A DNA stretch of 64,000 bases from Flagellatimonas centrodinii (lineage in GTDB: Bacteria; Pseudomonadota; Gammaproteobacteria; Nevskiales; Nevskiaceae), in assembly GCF_016918765.2 (NCBI RefSeq), contig NZ_CP092104.1, positions 3,162,001 through 3,226,000 on the forward strand, given 5' to 3'. The notes beneath the pieces are model-generated. The model did not search any database. It was given only the letters and a program-made list of their open reading frames with translations, and was not told the DNA's origin. Shown one piece after another: positions 1 through 8,820 of this stretch; positions within the stretch are counted from its first letter, which is position 1, and every line of letters starts with the position of its first letter. Made by a program: the position numbers and the translations under genes.

Positions 1-1233
1 GCCGCCGCCTCCGGCCGAAACATCCCCAACCTGCAGTTCTTCCTGATTGCCGACAACCGCATCAACGCCTTCGCCCTGCCTGGCGGCTTCGTCGGCATGA
101 ACCGCGGCCTGATCACCGCGGCCCAGCGCGAGAGCGAAGTGGCGGGCGTCATGGGTCACGAACTCGCCCATGTCACGCAACGGCATATCGCGCGAACCCA
201 GGAGGGCACCCAAGCCGCCACCCTCGCCACCTGGGCGGCCGTGCTGGCCGCGATCATTGCCGGCTCCGCCGACCCGGACCTGGTCATCGGTGCGCTGTCG
301 CTCGGTCAGGCCATCAACTACCAACGGCAGGTCAACTACACCCGCGCGCATGAACTGGAGGCTGATCGCATCGGCATCCAGACGCTGGCGCGCGCGGGCT
401 ACGACCCCAATGGCATGGCCAGTTTCTTCGGCACACTTGAGCAGCAATCGCGGCTTTACGGCAGCGGCCTGCCGGAGTTCCTGCGGACCCATCCGCTCAA
501 CACCACACGCGTCTCCGAGGCCAAGGCGCGCGCCGCCGAGATGCCACAGATCGACTACACCGACAGCATCGAGTTCGAGCTGATGCAGGCGCGGGCACGG
601 GTGCGCAGCTTCAGCCGCCCCAGCCAAGCGCTTGAGTACTACAGCCAGCTGCTGCGGGCCGGTCGCGACACGACGGCGCATCGCTACGGTATGGCACTGG
701 CACAGACCCAATTGGGCCAGCCCGACGCCGCGCTCGACACCCTGGAGATCGCCCTGCAGCAACATCCCCGGCAGGTGAACCTGCTGCTTGCCCAAGGAGA
801 CGCACAGCGGCAGGCCCACAAGGTCGAAGCCGGCCTGGCAACGCTGGATCGTGCGCTCAGCCTGTATCCGCGCTATACCCCGGCGATCTTCGCCTATGCC
901 GATGCACTGATGACCAACGGTCACGCGGCGAAAGCACGACAGATTCTGTTGGCCCACGAGCAGTCATTGGGCACCCAGGTGCAGACCTATCGGCTGCTCG
1001 CCGACGCAGCACGCGAGACCGGCGATCTCGCCGAAGCGGCCTACCAGATGGGGACCTACCTGGCGGTCCGCGGCGACTTCGGAAACGCCTTGGCGCAACT
1101 CGACGCCGGCCTGCGACTGAGTGGGGTCGACGAGCAGGCCCGGGCGCGATTGCTCGCCAAGCGAAAAGAGGTCCGCGATGCCTTGCCGAAGAACTGGCGG
1201 CCTCCGCCTGAGCAGCGGCGCGCGGCTGGCTGA
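1..1233 (+). CDS. BepA-like periplasmic M48 metalloprotease with TPR domain (5' end missing)
   Basis: The reading frame is open from base 1, so the true start lies upstream; 410 codons are visible. Zinc protease signature HELAH, followed by HELEADRIG, which supplies the third (Glu) zinc ligand, defines peptidase family M48. The C-terminal half, from about codon 200, is a run of TPR-like helical repeats. M48 plus TPR is the architecture of BepA/YfgC, a periplasmic protease and chaperone that assists or degrades outer-membrane proteins such as LptD and BamA. The signal peptide would be in the missing part. It converges on the downstream SDR gene with a 7-base gap. Family assignment is firm; orthology to BepA is inferred from architecture. 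Confidence 0.88.
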   Translation, partial: AAASGRNIPNLQFFLIADNRINAFALPGGFVGMNRGLITAAQRESEVAGVMGHELAHVTQRHIARTQEGTQAATLATWAAVLAAIIAGSADPDLVIGALSLGQAINYQRQVNYTRAHELEADRIGIQTLARAGYDPNGMASFFGTLEQQSRLYGSGLPEFLRTHPLNTTRVSEAKARAAEMPQIDYTDSIEFELMQARARVRSFSRPSQALEYYSQLLRAGRDTTAHRYGMALAQTQLGQPDAALDTLEIALQQHPRQVNLLLAQGDAQRQAHKVEAGLATLDRALSLYPRYTPAIFAYADALMTNGHAAKARQILLAHEQSLGTQVQTYRLLADAARETGDLAEAAYQMGTYLAVRGDFGNALAQLDAGLRLSGVDEQARARLLAKRKEVRDALPKNWRPPPEQRRAAG

Positions 1234-1240
1234 TTCCCGG

Positions 1241-2218
1241 TCACGCCTCCCTTTGACGGAGCCAGTGATGACTGTCAGCGATCATCGCCTCCAGCGGACG
1301 CGCCTGGTAGCCCAACTCCCGTTCGGCCTTGCGGCTGCTGCAATACAGATTCTCTGAAAGCAGGGCCACGGCTTCACGCGTGATGTCAGGTTCACGGCGA
1401 AACAGCACCGATGCCAGCTCCTCAACCTGTGCATACCGATGCAGGACCGCTGGCGGCATCATCCAGACCCGTCGTTTGACACCAAGCTCGCCGGCGATCG
1501 CCTTGACCAGACCGACGTAGCTGGTCTGGGCACCACCCAACAGATAGTTCTGGCCAACCCGCCCCCGCTCCGCCGCCGCGATCAGCATGCGCGCCACCTC
1601 CTCGGCATGACAAAAACTGCCGCCGCCGGGCGGCATGGCCGGCGTCCGGTGCTGACGAACCAGGCGGAACAAGCGGGCCCAGTTGTGAAGATCGTAGGCA
1701 CCCATGGTATTGCTGGGGTTGACAATCACCGCCGCCAACCCGGCGGTAATACCGCGACGTACCTCGCGCTCCGCAAGGGCCTTGCTGCGCACATAGTGGA
1801 TGGCGGAGCTGCTGCCGCGCGTCGGTGTCTCTTCAGTGATCGTACCGCCATGGAGACCGAAGGCGACGATGCTGGACATGTGCACGAAGCGCTGCGCCCG
1901 CGCGGCCAGCGCTGCGCGAACCACATTGCGCGTGCCCTTGACGTTGACACGCATCTGTTCGGCCCGCACCCGCGTCCACAGGCGCGTATTACCCGCCACA
2001 TGAAACACCACATCAACGCCCTCGGGTATGTGCCCCCGAAGACTTCGGCCGTCGGTGATGTCGCCCACCACCCGCTGTACGCCCCACTGCTCGAGTAGCC
2101 GGATGTCGGAGCCGGCACGGTGTAAGGCGATCACCGACCAGCCTTCGCGACATAGCCGCTCGACCAGATTGAGCCCGATGAAACCCGTTGCGCCGGTCAC
2201 GAACGCGGTCTTGGCCAC
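1241..2218 (-). CDS. NAD(P)-dependent epimerase/dehydratase, dihydroflavonol-reductase-like extended SDR
   Basis: 325 aa. Near the N terminus is the Rossmann motif GATGFIG; mid-protein HYVRSK is the YxxxK catalytic pair of short-chain dehydrogenases. The overall layout (NVKGTRN, HMSSIVAFG) is that of the extended SDR family including dihydroflavonol-4-reductase and sugar epimerases. The start chosen is GTG at 2218 because a strong Shine-Dalgarno GGAGGAG lies five bases before it and the Rossmann fold begins at once; a longer in-frame ATG reading exists but adds 52 low-complexity residues. It lies downstream of lapB on the same strand with a 49-base gap. The substrate cannot be told from the sequence. 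Confidence 0.85.
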   Translation of the reverse strand: MAKTAFVTGATGFIGLNLVERLCREGWSVIALHRAGSDIRLLEQWGVQRVVGDITDGRSLRGHIPEGVDVVFHVAGNTRLWTRVRAEQMRVNVKGTRNVVRAALAARAQRFVHMSSIVAFGLHGGTITEETPTRGSSSAIHYVRSKALAEREVRRGITAGLAAVIVNPSNTMGAYDLHNWARLFRLVRQHRTPAMPPGGGSFCHAEEVARMLIAAAERGRVGQNYLLGGAQTSYVGLVKAIAGELGVKRRVWMMPPAVLHRYAQVEELASVLFRREPDITREAVALLSENLYCSSRKAERELGYQARPLEAMIADSHHWLRQREA

Positions 2219-2267
2219 GTTTTCTCCTCCTATCCGTCCGACCCGAGTGTAGCCGACGGCGGCGCAG

Positions 2268-3383
2268 TCAAACGCCGAACCGGTCAGGCACCTTGTGAAT
2301 GGTGCCCCAGTGACGACAGGCCGGACATTGCCAGAAGCGGTTGCGCGGCGTGAAGCCGCATTGCTCGCAAACATAACCCGGCGTGGATTTCTCCATCGCC
2401 TCCAGTGCCGTCCGCAACGCGGTTGCGGTCTCGCCCAAGCCGGCCTGAATCACCTCCGGTCGCGGCGCCATGGTAGCGAGGAAGGCCTTGAGGACCACCC
2501 GAGATGGGTGGCTGACAAGCCCCGCAGCCAGCATCGGCATCGGGTCCCCTCCAGCGCGCGCTTGCTGATCGGCCTGCGCCACCAGCAGCGCCGGCGCATG
2601 GTTGTTCACCGCAATGTCGCCGAGCACTTGTGGCACCAGGCTGACATTTCCATGACGCTCGAGCGCCTTGAGCAACCCTGGCAGTAAATCGTCGATATAC
2701 CGCCCATCGATTTCGAGGGCGGCACGATAGCGGTCAACCGCCTCCGCAAGGTCGCCCGCCGCTTCTGCCACACGCGCCTGCAGCCAACGGGGCCGGACCG
2801 CTTTCGGGTCATCCCGTTCAGCCTGCCGGGCATGGCGACGCGCCACATCGAGATCACCGGCGGTCAGCGCTTCCTCGCCGAGCTCACAGTGATAGTGGGA
2901 CACCCGCGCCCGGGCACTGGCGCCCTGTAGCGACTCCAATTGCTTCGCCAGACGAACGGCATCGTTCCACTCGCGCCCCTGTTCAGCGACCGTCAGGAGT
3001 TCCTGGACTGCGGCTGCGGCATTGCGTCCATTGCCCGCGGCAAGCTCCCGCCACACCGCCTCCGCCTGGTCCATCAGGCCTGCCTGTTGGAAATCCTCGG
3101 CAAGCTCCAACTGGGTCTCCTCGCGCAGGTCGACATCAATATCACTGCGTTGAAGCAAGGTCTGATGAAGCTGCAGGGCCCGCTCAACCTCGCCGCGCCG
3201 GCGAAACAGACTCCCCAGCGTCAGCTGCAGCTCCGGGTTGTCCGGCACCCCGGCCAAGGGGGTCGCAGCGGCACCGGTCTCGGCGTCATGACGCGCACCT
3301 ACACCGTCCGATTTTCGTGATAACGCCCAACCCAGCGCCATGCCCAACGGTAGCAACAGCCATGTCGTCAACCCGTCCAGCAC
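2268..3383 (-). CDS. lapB: Lipopolysaccharide assembly protein B (YciM), TPR protein with rubredoxin-like metal site
   Basis: 371 aa. One N-terminal membrane helix (residues about 5-22), then a cytoplasmic array of TPR repeats, then a C-terminal rubredoxin-like knuckle with Cys339, Cys342, Cys353 and Cys356. This is the full LapB/YciM architecture; in E. coli LapB promotes FtsH-dependent degradation of LpxC and so limits lipid A synthesis. The start is GTG at 3383, one base after the lapA stop, which places the membrane helix at the very N terminus as in E. coli LapB. A longer reading overlaps lapA and is rejected. Translational coupling to lapA is likely. Confidence 0.93.
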   Translation of the reverse strand: MLDGLTTWLLLPLGMALGWALSRKSDGVGARHDAETGAAATPLAGVPDNPELQLTLGSLFRRRGEVERALQLHQTLLQRSDIDVDLREETQLELAEDFQQAGLMDQAEAVWRELAAGNGRNAAAAVQELLTVAEQGREWNDAVRLAKQLESLQGASARARVSHYHCELGEEALTAGDLDVARRHARQAERDDPKAVRPRWLQARVAEAAGDLAEAVDRYRAALEIDGRYIDDLLPGLLKALERHGNVSLVPQVLGDIAVNNHAPALLVAQADQQARAGGDPMPMLAAGLVSHPSRVVLKAFLATMAPRPEVIQAGLGETATALRTALEAMEKSTPGYVCEQCGFTPRNRFWQCPACRHWGTIHKVPDRFGV

Positions 3384-3384
3384 G

Positions 3385-3690
3385 TCAGGAGCCGGGTCGG
3401 CTGTCGGTCTGGATCGGCAGGTTGCGCAGATTGCGCAACTCGGTTTCGGCTTGTTGCAATTGCTTCTGGGTGCGACGCAGTGATAGTCGAAGGGCCACCA
3501 GCCGCCAGCTGCTGAAGGCGGCCGCAATCAGGATACCAACCGCAAAACTGGCGGCCAGCAGGGCGATCAGCGGCCATTCGACCTGACCCAGCAGAAAATC
3601 AAACCGGACCGGCACGGCGTTGTAGAAACCCAGCACGGCGCCCAGGATCACGCAGGCACCGAGCAACACCAGCAGCAGAATGCGGTTCAT
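3385..3690 (-). CDS. lapA: Lipopolysaccharide assembly protein A domain membrane protein
   Basis: 101 aa with two transmembrane helices (about residues 2-22 and 39-61) separated by the short loop [18 protein letters not shown] typical of the LapA (DUF1049) domain, then a basic C-terminal helix predicted to be coiled coil. LapA is a small inner-membrane partner of LapB in envelope biogenesis. Its ATG overlaps the ihfB stop codon by four bases (ATGA), and lapB starts one base after its own stop, so ihfB-lapA-lapB reads as one translationally coupled unit. Confidence 0.9.
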   Translation of the reverse strand: MNRILLLVLLGACVILGAVLGFYNAVPVRFDFLLGQVEWPLIALLAASFAVGILIAAAFSSWRLVALRLSLRRTQKQLQQAETELRNLRNLPIQTDSRPGS

Positions 3691-3998
3691 GTTGCGGCCC
3701 GACCAGGACTGGTACCGGCGCCGGCGTTGACACGCTCGCGCATTTCCTTGCCGGGCTTGAAGTGCGGTACCCGTTTCGGCGGAATCTGGACCGGCTCCCC
3801 GGTTTTCGGATTGCGGCCGATTCGCTCAGGTCGATGGTGCAGCGAAAAACTGCCGAAACCCCGGATTTCCACCCGGTCATCGCGGGCCAACGCAAGGCTG
3901 ATCTTGTCCAATACCAACTTGACGGCCAACTCGACGTCCTTCTGCATCAGATGCGGTTGGCGCGCCGCCAGCATTTCTATGAGTTCGGATTTGGTCAT
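3687..3998 (-). CDS. ihfB: Integration host factor subunit beta
   Basis: 103 aa HU/IHF-family DNA-bending protein, slightly longer than the 94 aa E. coli subunit because of a Gly/Ala/Arg-rich tail. The beta-arm region carries the intercalating proline in GRNPKTGEP and ends [12 protein letters not shown], as in IHF-beta. The start [10 protein letters not shown] at 3998 is chosen by alignment with family N termini; an upstream ATG at 4061 would add 21 unrelated residues. It sits directly downstream of rpsA, the standard gammaproteobacterial neighbourhood of ihfB, but the rpsA terminator in between suggests its own promoter in 3999-4100. Confidence 0.95.
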   Translation of the reverse strand: MTKSELIEMLAARQPHLMQKDVELAVKLVLDKISLALARDDRVEIRGFGSFSLHHRPERIGRNPKTGEPVQIPPKRVPHFKPGKEMRERVNAGAGTSPGRAAT

Positions 3999-4100
3999 CA
4001 GCAGGTGGACGTTGTCATGCAGGCCGCCATGCCCCGGGAATCCGGTTCGATGGAACGGCAAAAAGTCTCAATAACTAATTGTTTTATCAGAACAATACGC

Positions 4101-4130
4101 AAAAAGAAAGGCCGCGCAATGCGCGGCCTT
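4101..4130 (-). terminator. Intrinsic terminator of rpsA
   Basis: On the minus strand a perfect 10-bp stem AAGGCCGCGC/GCGCGGCCTT with a three-base loop is followed by TCTTTTT. It begins 23 bases after the rpsA stop codon, the textbook geometry of a Rho-independent terminator. Confidence 0.9.
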
Positions 4131-4152
4131 CCGAAAACACCTGCAGACCGGC

Positions 4153-5823
4153 TCAGTTGTTGCCAAGTTGATCCTTGAGAAGATCGCCCAGGCTGGTCTT
4201 GCCAGTGGAGGCATTGCGGCTGTATTCCGCCACCACCTCGGCTTCTTCCTGGATTTCCTTCTCACGAACCGACAACACCACGGTGCGGCTCTTACGGTCA
4301 ACGCCGATGAAACGGGCTTCGAGCGTATCGCCTTCCTTGAGCAGCTTGGTGGCGTCTTCGACGCGCTCGCGAGAGAGGTCGTTGGCCTTGATGTAGCCTT
4401 CGACACCATCGCCGAGATCAATCACTGCGCCGCGAGCGTCAACGGTCTGCACCGTGCCACTGACGATTTCTCCCTTGACGTTGTCCGCAATGAAGGCCGA
4501 CAGCGGATCGGAGCTGACCTGCTTGACCCCGAGAGAGATGCGCTCGCGTGAACCATCGATGGCCAGCACCACAGCTTCCACTTCCTGACCCTTGGAGTAG
4601 CGGCGCACGGCCACTTCACCGGGCTCGTTCCAGTCGAGGTCGGAGAGGTGCACCAGCCCGTCGATGCCGCCCGGCAGGCCGATGAAGATGCCGAAATCGG
4701 TGATCGACTTGATGGCGCCCCGCACCTTGTCGCCCTTCTGGTGGTTCTGTGAGAACTCTTCCCAGGGGTTGACCTTGCACTGCTTCATGCCCAGCGAAAT
4801 CCGGCGGCGTTCGCCATCGATGTCGAGGATCATCACTTCAACTTCATCACCCACCTGCACGACCTTGGCGGGGTTGACGTTCTTGTTGGTCCAGTCCATT
4901 TCGGAAACGTGCACCAAGCCTTCGACACCCGGTTCGATCTCGACGAAGGAGCCGTAGTCGGTGATGTTGGTGACCTTGCCGAACAGGCGGGTCTTCTCGG
5001 GATAACGACGACCGATGTCTTCCCAAGGATCAGCGCCCAGCTGCTTCAGGCCAAGGCTGACACGGCGGCGCTCGCGATCATACTTGAGGACCTTGACTTC
5101 GATCTCTTCGCCGACGGTGACCACTTCGGCCGGATCCTTGACCCGCTTCCAGGTCATGTCGGTGATGTGCAGCAGGCCGTCGATGCCGCCGAGGTCGACG
5201 AAGGCGCCGTACTCGACCAGGTTCTTGACGATGCCCTTGAGCACCACGCCTTCCTGCAGGGTTTCCAGCAGCTGCTCACGCTCGGCGCTGTATTCCGCTT
5301 CAAGCACTTCACGGCGCGACACCACAACGTTGTTGCGCAGCTTGTCGAGCTTGATGACCTTGAACTCGAGCGGCTTGCCCTCGAGATAGGCGGTGTCGCG
5401 CACCGGACGGACATCCACCAGCGAACCGGGGAGGAACGCGCGGACCGTGCCGATATCGACGGTGAACCCGCCCTTGACCTTGCCGGTGATGATGCCGACG
5501 ACGGTGTCTTTCTGTTCGTGGGCAGTGGCCAGACGATCCCAGGTCTTGATGCGCTCCGCCTTCTCCTTGGAGAAGCGGGTCTCACCGAAACCGTCTTCGA
5601 GGGTTTCCAGCGCGACTTCGACCGTATCGCCGATCTTGACGGTGGCTTCACCGTCAACCTTGAATTCTTCGAGCGGGATGACGCCTTCGGACTTGAGTCC
5701 GGCATCGACGATGACGACGTCGTTCTTCACGTCCAGCACCAACGCGTTGACGATGGTGCCCGCCTGCATCGATTGACCCGCTTTAAGGCTGGCTTCAAAC
5801 AGCTCAGCAAAACTTTCGCTCAT
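4153..5823 (-). CDS. rpsA: 30S ribosomal protein S1
   Basis: 556 aa, almost identical in length to E. coli S1 (557 aa). Six tandem S1 OB-fold repeats of about 70 residues are visible, recognisable by recurring G-FV-I-GVEGL-H-S-M segments; the first two are the ribosome-binding repeats and the last four bind mRNA. Start [10 protein letters not shown] at 5823 matches the family; an upstream in-frame ATG at 5841 is ignored. No good Shine-Dalgarno precedes it, as in E. coli, where rpsA is autoregulated by S1 binding its own leader. The gene is bracketed by terminators at 5884-5907 and 4101-4130. Confidence 0.97.
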   Translation of the reverse strand: MSESFAELFEASLKAGQSMQAGTIVNALVLDVKNDVVIVDAGLKSEGVIPLEEFKVDGEATVKIGDTVEVALETLEDGFGETRFSKEKAERIKTWDRLATAHEQKDTVVGIITGKVKGGFTVDIGTVRAFLPGSLVDVRPVRDTAYLEGKPLEFKVIKLDKLRNNVVVSRREVLEAEYSAEREQLLETLQEGVVLKGIVKNLVEYGAFVDLGGIDGLLHITDMTWKRVKDPAEVVTVGEEIEVKVLKYDRERRRVSLGLKQLGADPWEDIGRRYPEKTRLFGKVTNITDYGSFVEIEPGVEGLVHVSEMDWTNKNVNPAKVVQVGDEVEVMILDIDGERRRISLGMKQCKVNPWEEFSQNHQKGDKVRGAIKSITDFGIFIGLPGGIDGLVHLSDLDWNEPGEVAVRRYSKGQEVEAVVLAIDGSRERISLGVKQVSSDPLSAFIADNVKGEIVSGTVQTVDARGAVIDLGDGVEGYIKANDLSRERVEDATKLLKEGDTLEARFIGVDRKSRTVVLSVREKEIQEEAEVVAEYSRNASTGKTSLGDLLKDQLGNN

Positions 5824-5883
5824 GCAAATCTCGGTTAACAATTGAACATCCGCCGCGATCCCTGTCGACGGGCCTGTTGATGG

Positions 5884-5907
5884 AAAAAAACCCGGCGTCG
5901 TGCCAGG
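5884..5907 (-). terminator. Intrinsic terminator of the cmk unit
   Basis: Minus-strand stem CCTGGC/GCCGGG (6 bp with one G-T pair) and a five-base loop, followed directly by seven Ts. It starts 4 bases after the cmk stop and about 60 bases before rpsA, so it should separate or attenuate rpsA from the cmk transcript. Confidence 0.75.
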
Positions 5908-5910
5908 CCG

Positions 5911-6594
5911 CTACCGCACTGCGCGAGCAGTCAACAAAACGTCGATGCCGTCCATGACCTGGTCCGGCGTCAGCTGCGTTGTATCGATTGTCACCGCGTC
6001 TTCCGCTGGTTTCAGGGGCGCGACTGCGCGCCCCCGGTCCCGGCGATCTCTGGCCTCGATTTCGGCACAGAGGTCGGCGAGTATAGCGGGCGTACCCTGC
6101 TCGCTCAACTGCGCCAGACGGCGTTCGGCCCGTGCCTGCGGGCTGGCATCAAGAAACAGCTTGAGGACCGCATCCGGAAAGACCACGGTCCCCATGTCCC
6201 GTCCGTCCGCAATCAGGCCGGGCGCCTGTCGAAACGCGCGCTGCCGGTCCATGAGCGCCTGCCGGACGACGCCGGCACTGGCGATTTGCGATGCCAGCCC
6301 CCCGGTCCGCTCTTCCCGGACCTGACGGGTCACATCGTTGCCGTCCAGCAGGATGCATTCGCTGCCGTCGGCCCGCTCGCCGAAGCGGATGTCGAGTTCC
6401 GCAGCCAGGCCTGCCACGGCCGCCACGTCATCGAGCGACAGCCCGCGCGCCACGGCCGCGAGCGCCAGCAAACGGTAGAGCGCCCCACTGTCGAGCCGGT
6501 GCCAGCCGAGTCGTCGAACCAGCGCACGGGTCACCGTTCCCTTACCGACACCGGACGGCCCGTCGACAGTGATGACCGGTACCACCGTGCTCAC
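5911..6594 (-). CDS. cmk: Cytidylate kinase
   Basis: 227 aa, exactly the E. coli Cmk length. Phosphorylates CMP and dCMP with ATP. The P-loop GPSGVGKG is at residues 12-19, and the NMP-binding segment includes DGRDMGTVVFPDA, diagnostic for bacterial CMP kinase. The GTG at 6594 is chosen as start since it gives the normal N terminus MSTVVPVITVDG; the gene begins only a few bases past the aroA stop, so translation is probably coupled. A longer reading runs back inside aroA and is not credible. Confidence 0.95.
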   Translation of the reverse strand: MSTVVPVITVDGPSGVGKGTVTRALVRRLGWHRLDSGALYRLLALAAVARGLSLDDVAAVAGLAAELDIRFGERADGSECILLDGNDVTRQVREERTGGLASQIASAGVVRQALMDRQRAFRQAPGLIADGRDMGTVVFPDAVLKLFLDASPQARAERRLAQLSEQGTPAILADLCAEIEARDRRDRGRAVAPLKPAEDAVTIDTTQLTPDQVMDGIDVLLTARAVR

Positions 6595-6598
6595 CAGC

Positions 6599-7924
6599 TC
6601 AGGCACCCGAACGCTCGACCAGCCGCAAGCCGGCGTCGGCCGCCAGCCGCGCAAACCCCGGGAACGAGGTGTTGACGTTGGCGCAGTCGAGGATGGTAAT
6701 CGGCTGCTCGGCGCGCAGCGCCGCCATCGCAAAGCTCATCGCCACCCGATGATCGCCATGGGCATCGACCACCCCACCCTGCAGCCGCCCTCCGAGGATG
6801 CGGGCGCCATCAGGTTGCGGGATCGCCGAAATACCGAGGGCACGCAAGCCGGTGCACATGGTGGCAATGCGATCGGACTCCTTGACCCGCAGCTCCTCGG
6901 CGCCGGTCACCACGGTTTCCCCGCGGGCGCAGGCGGCTGCGACAAACAGCGCCGGGAACTCGTCGATGGTGGCGGCCACCAGGGCGGGATCAACGGCGAT
7001 GCCCCGCAGCACGCTACCCCGCACCCGCAGGTCTGCAACCGGCTCGCCGCCAGCCGTACGGGGGTCGAGGATGTCGATCCGTGCCCCCATCGCCCGCAGC
7101 ACCCGGACAATCCCGTCGCGCGTCGGATTGAGTCCGACGCCGGTCAGCAGTACGTCTGAACCGGGGCTGATCGCGGCCCCGACCAGGAAAAATGCCGCCG
7201 ATGAAATATCGGCAGGAACATCGATGCGGGTCGCCTGCAGCGTCTGGCCACCCTGCAGGGCCGCCCTCCCGGTCTCGCTGGAGACTTCAACCCCGAAGGC
7301 CCGCAGCATGCGTTCGGTGTGATCACGTGAAGCCCCCGGCTCACTGACCACAGTTTCACCTTCGGCATACAGGCCGGCGAGCAGCAGACTCGACTTGACC
7401 TGCGCACTGGCCACCGGCGACGTGTAGTGAATACCCTTGAGACCGGCCACTGGGCTAACCCTTAGCGGCGCACGTCCGCCGGCTTCAGCGTCGATCCTGG
7501 CCCCCATTCGACTCAATGGATCGATCACGCGCCCCATCGGCCGACGGGACAGCGAGGCATCGCCGGTGAGCACCGACGGGAATCGCTGCGCCGCCAACAG
7601 CCCGCTCATCAACCGCATCGAGGTGCCGGAATTGCCCAGATCCAGCGGCGCCGGAGGCGCCGAAAGACCGTGCAGGCCGACCCCATGCACCCGCAGCGTG
7701 GTGTCGCCCTCGCGGTCGATCCTGACGCCCATCTGCTGAAAGGCCTGCATGGTGCACAGGCAGTCTTCGCCCGTGAGAAACCCGTAGACCTCGCTGATGC
7801 CGTTCGCCAGCGCCGCCAGCATCACCGCACGATGGGAAATCGACTTGTCCCCGGGCACCCGAAGGCTGCCGCTCAACACACCACCGGGCACCACGCGATA
7901 CGTCAGCGAAACCGCTTCAGACAT
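6599..7924 (-). CDS. aroA: 3-phosphoshikimate 1-carboxyvinyltransferase (EPSP synthase)
   Basis: 441 aa. Joins shikimate 3-phosphate and PEP to form EPSP, the sixth step of the shikimate pathway. Seen: PGDKSISHRA near residue 24, LGNSGTSMRLMSGLLA, and LRVKESDRIA near the C terminus, all substrate-binding signatures. The alanine in LLAAQRFPS and overall layout fit a class II-like EPSP synthase, but I do not infer glyphosate behaviour. Stands 29 bases downstream of tyrA on the same strand. In Pseudomonas the two are one fused protein; here each has its own start and stop. Confidence 0.96.
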   Translation of the reverse strand: MSEAVSLTYRVVPGGVLSGSLRVPGDKSISHRAVMLAALANGISEVYGFLTGEDCLCTMQAFQQMGVRIDREGDTTLRVHGVGLHGLSAPPAPLDLGNSGTSMRLMSGLLAAQRFPSVLTGDASLSRRPMGRVIDPLSRMGARIDAEAGGRAPLRVSPVAGLKGIHYTSPVASAQVKSSLLLAGLYAEGETVVSEPGASRDHTERMLRAFGVEVSSETGRAALQGGQTLQATRIDVPADISSAAFFLVGAAISPGSDVLLTGVGLNPTRDGIVRVLRAMGARIDILDPRTAGGEPVADLRVRGSVLRGIAVDPALVAATIDEFPALFVAAACARGETVVTGAEELRVKESDRIATMCTGLRALGISAIPQPDGARILGGRLQGGVVDAHGDHRVAMSFAMAALRAEQPITILDCANVNTSFPGFARLAADAGLRLVERSGA

Positions 7925-7953
7925 GAAAACCTCGTTCCGGGCCGGACAACGGC

Positions 7954-8820
7954 CTACTCGATCTGGGACAGGTGCCGCTCGCGCGCAGCGCGCGCACGCT
8001 CGAACACCACCTGCAGGGCCGGCCAGTCGCCCGCATCCATCAGCGCCAGCAATCCCTGCAGCTCTTCAATCTGCTGGGCCAGCAAGTCACGGACCGGCCC
8101 GGCATTGGCCCGCACGATGTCGTGCCACATGGCCGGCGAACTTGACGCGATCCGGGTGAAATCGCGGAATCCACCGCCCGCATTGGGAAAGACATCATCG
8201 GCATCGTCGCGGCGCGCCAGCATGTCGACAAAGGCGAACGCCAGCAGGTGCGGGAAATGGGAGGTCGCGGCAAAAATCGCATCGTGACGTGCCGCTGCCA
8301 TCTCCACCACGCGGGCGCCAACCGAGCGCCACAGCGCCGTGACCGTGGCGCACGCGGCCGGGTCCTGATGGGCGTGCGGGGTCAGGATCACCCGCCGGTT
8401 GCGAAACAGGTCGACGACAGCATTGGCCACGCCGCTTTTCTCGGTGCCCGCGATCGGATGTCCGGGGACGAACCATGGCGGCAACTCGCCAAAATCACGG
8501 CGAATGTCGGCCAGTACCGATCCCTTGGTGCTGCCGACATCGGTCACCACCACATCCGGTAACAGCGCATCGCGGCAGGCGCGCAGTGCATCAGCCGTAT
8601 GTAACACCGGCACGGCAATGACCACGACCTGCGCCTCGGCCACCGCAGCCGAGGCGCTGTCCGCCGCGCGGTCGATGACCCCCAGCCGCAGGGCGGTCGT
8701 GGTCTGCTGGGGATCGGTATCGAAGCCGGTGATGGTCCCGACCGCGCCACTCGCCCGCAGCGCCCTGGCAAAGGAGCCGCCGATCAGGCCGAGCCCGAGA
8801 ATGGCAAGGTGCTGGATCAC
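7954..8820 (-). CDS. tyrA: Prephenate/arogenate dehydrogenase
   Basis: 288 aa. Oxidative decarboxylation of prephenate (or arogenate) toward tyrosine. The N terminus carries the dinucleotide motif GLGLIGGSFARAL; VTDVGSTKG and HPIAGTEKSG are the substrate-site signatures of TyrA. No chorismate mutase or ACT domain is attached, so it is the monofunctional form. The start is GTG at 8820 and overlaps the hisC stop (GTGA), so translation is coupled. Neighbours hisC, pheA and aroA complete a terminal aromatic pathway operon. Confidence 0.94.
   Translation of the reverse strand: MIQHLAILGLGLIGGSFARALRASGAVGTITGFDTDPQQTTTALRLGVIDRAADSASAAVAEAQVVVIAVPVLHTADALRACRDALLPDVVVTDVGSTKGSVLADIRRDFGELPPWFVPGHPIAGTEKSGVANAVVDLFRNRRVILTPHAHQDPAACATVTALWRSVGARVVEMAAARHDAIFAATSHFPHLLAFAFVDMLARRDDADDVFPNAGGGFRDFTRIASSSPAMWHDIVRANAGPVRDLLAQQIEELQGLLALMDAGDWPALQVVFERARAARERHLSQIE

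Noticed and set aside
4909-5838. Long plus-strand open frame (309 codons) opposite rpsA
   Set aside because: It is the antisense shadow of the S1 repeats; composition is compatible with reversed coding sequence and no homologous family is recognised.
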